A DNA stretch of 26,522 nucleotides from a virus. The notes below the pieces were generated by a model. It did no database searches. It was not told the origin of the DNA and worked only from the letters and a program-made list of their open reading frames with translations. The position numbers were made by a program, and so were the translations under genes. The stretch spans positions 1-26,522 of the IMG/VR virus record IMGVR_UViG_3300025131_007327; one strand, 5' to 3'. Below, one piece after another: positions 6,679 to 11,396 of this stretch (position 1 is its first letter; every line of letters begins with the position of its first letter).

Positions 6679-6875
6679 AAATTGTGGAACCGGTCAAGGG
6701 TCTCCTCGGGGCTGTAGCCGCTCCCGTGGTAATCTCTCCAATCCTCCTCCGGGGGAGTCTCTCTCTTGAGTTTCTCCCCGAGGGCTTCGAGTTCGTTTGT
6801 CCAGTCATCGTAATGAGTTGGGTGGGGCCGGTGCTGCTCCGAGGGGGGGGGAGCGTGATCTTCACGGCTTTCCAT
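6675..6875 (-). CDS. small hydrophilic protein of unknown function
   Basis: The protein has 66 residues and is rich in P, E, H and R (for example EDHAPPPSEQHRPHPTHYDD, and ETPPEEDWRDYHGSGYSPEE). It has no membrane segment and no recognisable domain, and is probably disordered in part. It overlaps the upstream RHH-like gene by 14 bases and is coupled by ATGA to the downstream membrane protein. A run of nine C on the coding strand (plus 6843-6851) encodes the PPP and is prone to slippage. Tight packing in the operon supports it as a gene. Confidence 0.5.
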   Translation of the reverse strand: MESREDHAPPPSEQHRPHPTHYDDWTNELEALGEKLKRETPPEEDWRDYHGSGYSPEETLDRFHNL

Positions 6876-7080
6876 TTTCCTCCCCTTCCGAGAACTTCAA
6901 CGCCCACCCCCCCCCGTAATCTTTACCCTCGTGCAATTTGAAACCCGCGTTTCCCTTCTGCAATTTCTCCAACCCGCTTTCCAGGATTAGTTGAACCAAG
7001 AGGGAGAGAGATAACCCGTGCCGAGCCGCTTCGACTTTCGCCACCTTGTGCTGTTGGTCGTAAAGAGCCACTCGTTTCAT
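6862..7080 (-). CDS. ribbon-helix-helix-like small protein, first gene of the leftward block
   Basis: The protein has 72 residues. The segment from MKRVALYDQQHKVAKVEAAR through GLSLSLLVQLILESGLEKL fits a short beta strand plus two helices, as in CopG/Arc (RHH) repressors. The fit is moderate and no profile was run. It is the first gene leftward from the divergent region at 7081-7185, which holds two inverted repeats and phased T-tracts, so autoregulation at that region is a reasonable inference. A run of nine G on the coding strand (plus 6907-6915) lies in the C-terminal third at YGGGW and could shift the tail of the protein by slippage. Confidence 0.55.
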   Translation of the reverse strand: MKRVALYDQQHKVAKVEAARHGLSLSLLVQLILESGLEKLQKGNAGFKLHEGKDYGGGWALKFSEGEENGKP

Positions 7081-7185
7081 TGGCGGGTAGCATCCCTTAT
7101 TAAATAAGGCACAAAAGCCCTTTTTGCCTCTTTTTGATTGCTTTTTCTAGGCAATCAAAGTGGTCCGTGTTATACTGCCTCCGCT
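7081..7185. promoter_or_regulatory. divergent control region with palindromes and phased T-tracts
   Basis: This 105-base spacer separates leftward genes (from 7080) and rightward genes (from 7186). It holds a 7+1+7 palindrome CCTTATT-A-AATAAGG (7095-7109). It also holds an inverted repeat TTTGATTGC / GCAATCAAA (7133-7141 and 7151-7159, 9-base spacer). Three T5 tracts begin at 7121, 7131 and 7142, spaced 10 and 11 bases, as in intrinsically bent DNA. A rightward sigma70-like promoter ends the region. The leftward promoter is not obvious. Operator sites or an AT-rich replication origin are both possible. Confidence 0.6.
7148..7176 (+). promoter_or_regulatory. sigma70-like promoter for the rightward genes
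   Basis: The -35 TAGGCA (7148-7153) and -10 TATACT (7171-7176) are separated by exactly 17 bases. The predicted start of transcription (about 7183) lies only a few bases before the ATG at 7186, so the first mRNA may be leaderless. The -35 overlaps the right arm of the 9-bp inverted repeat, so a protein bound there would block polymerase. Confidence 0.55.
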
Positions 7186-7719
7186 ATGAAAGAGAAAACC
7201 AACATAATACCGTTCGAAAAGGAAGCGCCCCCGGTGCTTGCTCTTAAAAATGTCAAGGTGCACCTTGGGCTCTCCCAAGAAACCTTTGCCTTCACCGCTT
7301 CCCTTTGGGTCGATGGCAAACGCTATGCTGCCGTCAGTAATGCCGGACATGGCGGCCCTTGTGAGATCCATGAACAGAAAGGAGCACAGAGTGCTGCCGA
7401 ACTGGACCAGAGGATTTCCTCCACCTTCCCTCGGCTCTTTTCTGATCTCTTCCCCAAGGGGAGGGAGCAGGACCTTGACGAGGTCATCTCTGGTTTGGTG
7501 AGTAGGCACCTGCTCGTGAAGGAGATCAAAAGCAACTTCCGGAAGTGCTTCGTCGCTCTGAGTAAGGAGGATGAGAAGATCTACCAGTGGAAGAAAGTCC
7601 GAGGGGAATCCGAGGAGGCTGGAAAGGCTCGGTGGAAGGCGAGCAACGGTGAGAAGTACACCCTTCTGAACGATCTGCCTCTCGAAGAGGTGGTCGCTCT
7701 GCACAAGAAACACGGTTAA
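7186..7719 (+). CDS. conserved-looking phage protein of unknown function
   Basis: The protein has 177 residues. I choose the ATG at 7186 because it follows the promoter -10 element directly and starts a sensible protein; an in-frame upstream ATG at 7138 lies within the control region. The N-terminal half contains LALKNVKVHLGLSQETFAFT, then ASLWVDGKRYAAVSNAGHGG. This beta-rich segment, ending in SNAGHGG, I recall from hypothetical phage and bacterial proteins without a defined function. The C-terminal half is helical and charged (EEAGKARWKASNGEKYTLLN). There are no membrane segments. It is the first rightward gene and hence probably early. Confidence 0.7.
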   Translation: MKEKTNIIPFEKEAPPVLALKNVKVHLGLSQETFAFTASLWVDGKRYAAVSNAGHGGPCEIHEQKGAQSAAELDQRISSTFPRLFSDLFPKGREQDLDEVISGLVSRHLLVKEIKSNFRKCFVALSKEDEKIYQWKKVRGESEEAGKARWKASNGEKYTLLNDLPLEEVVALHKKHG

Positions 7720-7738
7720 TTTTAAACCAGAAACTACC

Positions 7739-8074
7739 ATGAAAAAGAAAGCCAAAATCACGAGAAAAATCGGAGCCAACAAAGGGAATCCCCGGCTGTG
7801 GCTAGAGGGAAAGTTGTTGCTCGAATTCGGGTGGAATAGAGGGGATCACTTTTTCCCTTCCTATGCTGCCGGTAAGCTCACCTACTCCAAAACTCCCAAG
7901 CTCCGTGGGAGCCCGGAGAGAGCCGTGGCAGGGACTTCCTGCCGCCCTATCATTGATACATGTGGGGCCTTTCTAGGGGCCACCTGTGGCTTTAACACAG
8001 GGGAAACTGTGGAGCTCAAGGTGAGCCGCTTGAAGATCGTTGTAACTCCTCTCAAACCAAGTAAATGTGCATGA
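7739..8074 (+). CDS. small basic protein with a SymE/AbrB-like N-terminal segment
   Basis: The protein has 111 residues and starts with MKKKAKITRKIG. Residues 15-40 (GNPRLWLEGKLLLEFGWNRGDHF) resemble the strand-helix of SymE-like and SpoVT/AbrB-fold proteins, where a strand is followed by a loop ending in G-x-x-x-G-x-x-F. The resemblance is weak and from memory. The rest carries many K and R residues and a short beta-rich C-terminus (GETVELKVSRLKIVVTPL). It follows the first rightward gene after 19 bases and shares an ATGA with the next. A nucleic-acid-binding role would fit the charge. Confidence 0.6.
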   Translation: MKKKAKITRKIGANKGNPRLWLEGKLLLEFGWNRGDHFFPSYAAGKLTYSKTPKLRGSPERAVAGTSCRPIIDTCGAFLGATCGFNTGETVELKVSRLKIVVTPLKPSKCA

Positions 8075-8421
8075 AAACCGAAACCAAACCGCTAACTTGG
8101 AAGAGAAACGAACGGATCGTTTTGTCCTCCGGTGCCTATGAGATCCGTAGAGGCAAACTGAGAAACCGCCCTTGGGAATTGTGGAGGTTGGAAACCCTCC
8201 TCGGGGCGTGGACCTTTCTCGAAGAGGCAAAAGACATGGCTGAGTGGAACGAAACCAAGTTGTCCGAAGTGGAGGACCGGGGGTTGATCCAATGGCTCGT
8301 GAAGGAGGTCGGGGGCTCTATGGACCCGGATACCTCGGCAGAGGAAATTGCCGAAATGGTGGTACAACTCGGGGGTTCCATGCACGAAGGAGTCCGGGTT
8401 GCGACTGCACTCGGCAGATAA
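8071..8421 (+). CDS. small protein of unknown function
   Basis: The protein has 116 residues. I prefer the ATG at 8071, which forms an ATGA overlap with the preceding stop; an in-frame ATG two codons upstream (8065) is the alternative. It begins with a basic strand-like region (TWKRNERIVLSSGAYEIRRG, then LWRLETLLGAWTFLEEAKDM), suggesting a small alpha/beta fold. An acidic helical end follows (SAEEIAEMVVQLGGSMHEG). No family is recognised. A strong terminator lies ten bases after its stop, so the first three rightward genes appear to form a unit. Confidence 0.62.
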   Translation: MKTETKPLTWKRNERIVLSSGAYEIRRGKLRNRPWELWRLETLLGAWTFLEEAKDMAEWNETKLSEVEDRGLIQWLVKEVGGSMDPDTSAEEIAEMVVQLGGSMHEGVRVATALGR

Positions 8422-8430
8422 TAAGCCCGA

Positions 8431-8462
8431 GAGGGGGGGGGAAACCCCCCCTCTTTTTTTTT
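8431..8462 (+). terminator. Rho-independent terminator after the first three rightward genes
   Basis: A perfect 9-bp stem pairs GAGGGGGGG (8431-8439) with CCCCCCCTC (8445-8453). The loop is GGAAA, and nine T follow (8454-8462). This is a textbook intrinsic terminator for plus-strand transcription. Confidence 0.93.
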
Positions 8463-8491
8463 GTTTCTATGAACCACAAAGCAAACACACA

Positions 8492-9256
8492 ATGAACAAA
8501 CTACTTGAAGCTACAGCCTCACTCCGTCGCACCATTACCAATGCGAAGAGGGAGATTGAAACATGGCGGGAGGTTCTCAGGAACGCCCCCGAGGAACTTC
8601 GCTCTGACCCAGCGTGGGTGACCCACATCGAAGGAGAAATGAAATCAGTGAGTAAGAAAATCACCGAAGCGGAAACCGAAATTGACAAGGCAACCGCCTT
8701 TGCCAATGGAGTAGCCGCACAAAGAAGGGGGGAGAGCACTTCCGCTCGTATTTTGATCAAGGAAGCCCAAATTGGTGCCACAGAAATGGCTTGGGGGGCT
8801 TCGAACGACGAGCTTAAATCTCCCGGCTACTCCTACTCTGTTGCTCTTGCTCTTCGGAGTCGATCCGGACCTGACGATCCTCTCAAAATGGCGGTTTACT
8901 CGGGGGTAGCCTCCGAGGCAGTCCACCGAGAAATTCAGGGACGAGCCTTCCTCCACGATGTCGAGTGTGAAGGCACACGGCCGAAACAGCAGGATCAGGT
9001 ACCCCGGATCAAGGAAGAGCCTTCAGAGAAGGAAGTCTACCGCTACTTCTTTTGGCTCGCTCACAGCCGGTTCTTCTACAATCTCTCCGAGGTTGGCCCG
9101 GAGGGGGAAGAAATCCAGGAACTCAAACCAGAACTTGGCCTGGAAGACGTCGAAACTTTGACGTCGAACCACCGGACGTTGGCCCAACAAAACTGGCACC
9201 TCGTGTGGGAACAAAACGTTGAGGATTGGGGGGGCTTCGCATTCCAATGGCAATAA
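8492..9256 (+). CDS. coiled-coil-containing protein of unknown function
   Basis: The protein has 254 residues, starting at the ATG at 8492. An earlier in-frame start would lie upstream of the terminator. Residues 1-70 are a long charged helix pair (LRRTITNAKREIETWREVL, then IEGEMKSVSKKITEAETEID), likely a coiled coil. The rest is mixed alpha/beta, with YRYFFWLAHSRFFYNLSEVG and a C-terminal LVWEQNVEDWGGFAF. No catalytic motif is seen. It follows the strong terminator, so it depends on read-through or its own promoter, which I could not identify. It overlaps the next gene by 10 bases. Confidence 0.7.
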   Translation: MNKLLEATASLRRTITNAKREIETWREVLRNAPEELRSDPAWVTHIEGEMKSVSKKITEAETEIDKATAFANGVAAQRRGESTSARILIKEAQIGATEMAWGASNDELKSPGYSYSVALALRSRSGPDDPLKMAVYSGVASEAVHREIQGRAFLHDVECEGTRPKQQDQVPRIKEEPSEKEVYRYFFWLAHSRFFYNLSEVGPEGEEIQELKPELGLEDVETLTSNHRTLAQQNWHLVWEQNVEDWGGFAFQWQ

Positions 9257-9438
9257 ATACGAACCAACCGAATTGGGGGGGAGCACGGCCAGGTTCCGGA
9301 CGACCTCGGAAACCCGAAGCGGAGAAGCGCGTCGTGAAGGGCGTTAGCCTTTCCCCGGAAGCGTGGGCCAAACTGGAAAAGGCAAGAGGGGGGCTCTCTC
9401 GGAGCTCCTTCCTGAACCATTTGATCCTCTCCCTTTAG
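9247..9438 (+). CDS. small AT-hook/ribbon-helix-helix-like DNA-binding protein
   Basis: The protein has 63 residues, starting at the ATG at 9247, which overlaps the preceding stop by 10 bases. The N-terminus GGARPGSGRPRKPEAEK carries the GARPGSGRP signature typical of small phage and plasmid DNA-binding proteins, with an AT-hook-like GRPRK. VVKGVSLSPEAWAKLEKARG and SRSSFLNHLILSL follow; strand, helix, helix fits an RHH dimer. Its stop codon abuts the conserved upstream element of the first RNA promoter (from 9438). A regulator of the two RNA cassettes is an attractive but untested idea. Confidence 0.68.
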   Translation: MAINTNQPNWGGARPGSGRPRKPEAEKRVVKGVSLSPEAWAKLEKARGGLSRSSFLNHLILSL

Positions 9439-9497
9439 GGAAAATCGAATGAACAACCCGGGATTATCTTGACGGGGGGTCCAGTTTCAGCTAGTAT
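9438..9497 (+). promoter_or_regulatory. promoter of RNA cassette 1 with conserved upstream element
   Basis: The -35 TTGACG (9469-9474), a 17-base spacer and -10 TAGTAT (9492-9497) predict a start near 9504. The 34 bases 9438-9471 recur at 9924-9957 with only two differences, ending in ATTATCTTG. This conservation extends far upstream of the -35, so it probably marks an activator or alpha-CTD site. The spacer sequence itself is not conserved. Confidence 0.78.
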
Positions 9498-9538
9498 GTA
9501 ACTGTTGAGAGGGGGAACCCGATCAACAGCTCCCCGGG

Positions 9539-9622
9539 AAAGATGGACTTCACTGATGATCTTTCTCGACCTAGGAAGGGAAAGGTGGACTTCACTGATG
9601 ATCTTTCTCGACCTAGGAAGGG
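9539..9622 (+). repeat. 42-bp tandem duplication within RNA 1
   Basis: Copies 9539-9580 and 9581-9622 are identical at 41 of 42 positions. Each can form a 9-bp hairpin between GGGAAAG(A/G)U and AUCUUUCUC. The single difference (A to G at the fifth base of the unit) changes an A-U pair to G-U, so the stem is kept. Each copy ends with CCTAGG plus AAGGG. Confidence 0.9.
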
Positions 9623-9872
9623 GGCAAGGAGCCCCCGGAGGGGGGTGCAAAGGCAGACTTCGGGCGCAACTCCCGCAAAACTAGATAGGGTCACAAAGTC
9701 TTGTAGCACCAAAAACCTCCGGGGGGACTCCGAGAGCTCCCGCTGGTGGGCGCAATCCATGACCAGCAAAAGTTGAGAGGAGGAGCCACCTCCGAGAGAT
9801 CACCGGCCCTTTGAGGGAGGTGTGAAACCCGGAACAGGAGCCGCTTCCGAAGAGCGTCAGCTGACTCTCAAC

Positions 9873-9907
9873 GCGTGCCGAGCCTCGGAGCTCGGCACGC
9901 TTTGTTT
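9873..9907 (+). terminator. intrinsic terminator of RNA 1
   Basis: The 11-bp stem GCGTGCCGAGC (9873-9883) / GCTCGGCACGC (9890-9900) has loop CTCGGA and is followed by TTTGTTT. It begins immediately after the CTCTCAAC closing strand. Confidence 0.9.
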
Positions 9908-9923
9908 GCCCCTTTGGAACCCG

Positions 9924-9983
9924 GGGAAAATCGCATGAACAAGCCGGGATTATCTTGGCAAGGGGGCTACTTTCCTTTAGTAT
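9924..9983 (+). promoter_or_regulatory. promoter of RNA cassette 2 with conserved upstream element
   Basis: The -35 TTGGCA (9955-9960), a 17-base spacer and -10 TAGTAT (9978-9983) predict a start near 9990. The 9924-9957 block matches 9438-9471 at 32 of 34 positions, exactly 486 bases apart, so the whole promoter was duplicated and kept. Confidence 0.78.
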
Positions 9984-9989
9984 GTATGT

Positions 9990-10195
9990 GTTGATAGGAA
10001 GAGCGGCTTCCGGGCCACCACCCTCCTTGAAACGAGTTTGGCTTGAGTGCTTCAAGCAAGTGAAGACGCCAAACCGAGTTCAGAACCGCCTATGCAAGCG
10101 GAAGGGGGGAGTGAGCCGGGTCTAACCGCCCTCCGTGGGGGCACCCACCGCGTATCAATAACGGGCCGATCTCCGGAGATCGGCTCGTTCTGTTT
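9990..10195 (+). ncRNA. structured non-coding RNA 2 (about 206 nt), paralogue of RNA 1
   Basis: Promoter and overall design match RNA 1, but the body is half as long and largely different in sequence. The 5' end GTTGATA (9990-9996) pairs with TATCAAT (10153-10159), which lies just before the terminator. Relative to RNA 1 the sixth pair is U-A instead of G-C, a compensatory change. Internal hairpins are GGAAG/CTTCC (9997-10001, 10007-10011), GTTTGGC/GCCAAAC (10036-10042, 10068-10074) enclosing CTTGA/TCAAG (10042-10046, 10052-10056), CCGC/GCGG (10086-10089, 10098-10101) and GTGGG/CCCAC (10135-10139, 10144-10148). No open frame with a sensible start fills it. The size and closed rod-like design recall 6S RNA or phage packaging RNA only superficially. 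Function unknown. Confidence 0.65.
10161..10195 (+). terminator. terminator of RNA 2, possibly bidirectional
   Basis: A 14-bp stem pairs ACGGGCCGATCTCC (10161-10174) with GGAGATCGGCTCGT (10175-10188), with one G-U pair and a CCGG turn. TTCTGTTT follows. The minus-strand late genes end at 10202, so the same hairpin may also stop leftward transcription, though the minus-side T-tract is poor. Confidence 0.8.
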
Positions 10196-10201
10196 GCACA
10201 T

Positions 10202-10441
10202 TTATTGCCTAGAATTCTCTAGGCTTTTTTTTAGCTCTTGGACGTCCTCTCGTAGAAACCTGAGTTCGGCTTTTATTTCAATCAGTTCGTCCCTCTGCTG
10301 ACGCATCCCATCGTGGTAGGCCAACTGCAGGTGGTTCCCTAACCTCTCCTCTAAACGAACCCCCCAAGCTACACCCCCGGCTGCCACAACGAGAATAGGC
10401 CAGTTCCGAAGAACCCACCCGACTCTCTCCTCTCCGCTCAT
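10202..10441 (-). CDS. single-span coiled-coil protein, inner-membrane spanin or holin candidate
   Basis: The protein has 79 residues. The ATG at 10441 shares ATGA with the preceding gene; an upstream start at 10630 would run through that gene in another frame and give an arginine-rich, implausible extension. The N-terminus has one membrane span (NWPILVVAAGGVAWGV, about 12-27). A long charged helix follows (QQRDELIEIKAELRFLREDV, then ELKKSLEN), probably a coiled coil. A single N-terminal span plus periplasmic coiled coil is the usual i-spanin layout, and a small lipoprotein is encoded nearby. It is the last gene of the late operon. Confidence 0.6.
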   Translation of the reverse strand: MSGEERVGWVLRNWPILVVAAGGVAWGVRLEERLGNHLQLAYHDGMRQQRDELIEIKAELRFLREDVQELKKSLENSRQ

Positions 10442-10650
10442 CTCACCCCGTGATCCTGAGAGCTCTTGTTGCCATCCCGGGCGGCTCCTCCGAGGAGGAC
10501 CGGCCCAATCGCTGACATAAGGTATCCAGCCCAAAGGAGCCAAGGGGGAGCGACCAGGTCGAGTGCGACATTTGCGCCCACGACGGCTGCCCCTATAGCG
10601 GAGAACAGCCCTCCGACGGTGGTTTTCCAACTGATTCTTGCGTTTTTCAT
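10438..10650 (-). CDS. holin-like membrane protein
   Basis: The protein has 70 residues, starting at the ATG at 10650, which shares ATGA with the preceding micro-gene. Two hydrophobic, small-residue-rich spans are visible: VGGLFSAIGAAVVGANVAL and WLLWAGYLMSAIGPVLLGG. A short polar tail follows (AARDGNKSSQDHGVR). The MKNARISWKTTVGG start and the LGGAARD ending are typical of small phage holin-like proteins. Such proteins form membrane lesions that release the endolysin. The endolysin itself is at the other end of the window, so the assignment rests on topology and on spanin-like neighbours. Confidence 0.62.
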   Translation of the reverse strand: MKNARISWKTTVGGLFSAIGAAVVGANVALDLVAPPWLLWAGYLMSAIGPVLLGGAARDGNKSSQDHGVR

Positions 10651-10736
10651 AAGATTCCGTGCTGACACATAGTCACGAGCATGGAGAGAACCCAAATGAT
10701 CCCCCCTCCTACCCAGAGGTGCCAGTCTTTGATCAC
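10647..10736 (-). CDS. 29-residue single-span membrane peptide
   Basis: A GTG start overlaps the lipoprotein stop as GTGA, and the TGA stop overlaps the next ATG as ATGA, so the micro-gene exactly bridges its neighbours. The product (start VIKDWHLWVGGG, then IIWVLSMLVTMCQHGIL) is almost entirely one membrane span. Precise coupling on both sides is the main evidence that it is real. A role as a pinholin, antiholin or lysis modulator is plausible from its place in the cassette. A chance frame cannot be excluded at this length. Confidence 0.5.
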   Translation of the reverse strand: MIKDWHLWVGGGIIWVLSMLVTMCQHGIL

Positions 10737-10882
10737 TTGTCGTTCATTATTTCCCGTGCATCTCTCGCAACCTCCACCCAAGCCCGGGCGGCTTCTGCCG
10801 CTTCCCTTGCTTGGTCAGGAGTTAGTTCCCCGGCACAGGAGCCGAGGAAGAGAGACCCAGTTATCAAAAGTAGCCGTTTCAT
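10733..10882 (-). CDS. small lipoprotein, outer-membrane spanin candidate
   Basis: The protein has 49 residues. The N-terminus MKRLLLITGSLFLGSCAG is a lipoprotein signal with lipobox L-G-S-C, giving a mature peptide of about 34 residues. That peptide is a single amphipathic helix (LTPDQAREAAEAARAWVEVA, then RDAREIMNDK). Small size, lipobox and helical mature part fit an o-spanin, which links to the i-spanin across the periplasm. It begins ten bases after the preceding virion gene. If correct, the host has an outer membrane. Confidence 0.6.
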   Translation of the reverse strand: MKRLLLITGSLFLGSCAGELTPDQAREAAEAARAWVEVARDAREIMNDK

Positions 10883-10891
10883 TTTCCAGGC

Positions 10892-11377
10892 TTAGGTTTT
10901 CCCGATTACGGTAACCTTGGCGGCTACTCCGGTTGCGTTGAGGTCGAGAATCAAGGTGTTACTTGAAACAGCCAGACCCTCACTCCAAAGCCAAATTGCC
11001 TTGTCTCCGGTTTTCGCCATGTTGGTCATCTCTGTGAAGTAGCCGTCGACAAACATCGACCCGTCAACGGTTTGCTCTACCATAATAGCGTAGAGGGTTA
11101 CCATTGTTGCGATTGTCTTACCCTCAAAATCGACGCCAGCGTCGGTAATTGTGGGGGAACCGCTTGTTGATACCGTCCCGTCTGCTAGTTGGACGGTCGC
11201 AATATCGGACGTAGTGGTTGCCACCGCCTTGATTGAATAAACGATGTCAGCGTCGGTGAATGATTTGGTTGCTAGTGCGGACCCGACAGCTGCCGAGTTC
11301 GTCACGTCTGTTCTTGTGGGTGTGCAAGTAGCCGTAAGAGCCATTTGCACACTTGATTTGGTGATGGTTGTTGCCAT
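10892..11377 (-). CDS. small beta-rich virion protein, distal tail or decoration candidate
   Basis: The protein has 161 residues and is rich in T, A, V and S with alternating polar and hydrophobic residues (VQMALTATCTPTRTDVTNSA, then TIATMVTLYAIMVEQTVDGS), typical of beta-structured capsid or tail proteins. No cysteine cluster, signal or membrane span is present. It is the last gene before the lysis group, where phages often encode distal tail or fibre proteins. The leader is CAATACAGCAATG without Shine-Dalgarno. I recognise no family. Confidence 0.55.
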   Translation of the reverse strand: MATTITKSSVQMALTATCTPTRTDVTNSAAVGSALATKSFTDADIVYSIKAVATTTSDIATVQLADGTVSTSGSPTITDAGVDFEGKTIATMVTLYAIMVEQTVDGSMFVDGYFTEMTNMAKTGDKAIWLWSEGLAVSSNTLILDLNATGVAAKVTVIGKT

Positions 11378-11396
11378 TGCTGTATTGTGTTTATGG

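Larger units (their letters stand above)
9504..9907 (+). ncRNA. structured non-coding RNA 1 (about 404 nt), unknown class
   Basis: The transcript would run from the predicted start to an intrinsic terminator. Its first eight bases GTTGAGAG (9504-9511) are complementary to CTCTCAAC (9865-9872), which directly precedes the terminator and would close the molecule. Internal stems include GGGGGC/GCCCCC (9620-9625, 9631-9636). A nested set follows: CCGGAGG/CCTCCGG (9635-9641, 9716-9722), GGTGC/GCACC (9644-9648, 9706-9710), AGACTT/AAGTCT (9655-9660, 9696-9701) and CGGG/CCCG (9661-9664, 9672-9675). Further stems are GCTGGT/ACCAGC (9742-9747, 9762-9767) and GGAGG/CCTCC (9779-9783, 9789-9793). A 42-bp tandem repeat lies near the 5' end. 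Signatures of RNase P, tmRNA and group I introns were not found. No convincing protein is encoded; a 77-codon frame exists (9543-9776) but has no counterpart in cassette 2. Function unknown. Confidence 0.65.

Noticed and set aside
9544-9622. CUGAUGA plus GAAA in the 42-bp repeats, suggesting hammerhead ribozymes
   Set aside because: The core heptamer and a GAAA after a possible stem II are present, but I found no matching stem III with an NUH cleavage site nor a stem I. The same bases form a better 9-bp hairpin.
9543-9776. 77-codon frame within RNA 1
   Set aside because: The 42-bp repeat keeps its frame, but the product is low in hydrophobic residues, has no recognisable domain, and cassette 2 has no counterpart. 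RNA structure explains the region better.
9681-10055. 124-codon minus-strand frame across the RNA cassettes
   Set aside because: Its likeness to another minus frame (9435-9650) is explained by the duplicated promoter block, and it would oppose two clear transcription units.
9504-10195. Known RNA classes for the two RNAs: RNase P, tmRNA, 6S, group I intron
   Set aside because: Conserved RNase P segments, a tmRNA tag frame with CCA-type end, and group I core sequences were not seen. 6S and packaging-RNA likeness is limited to overall shape.
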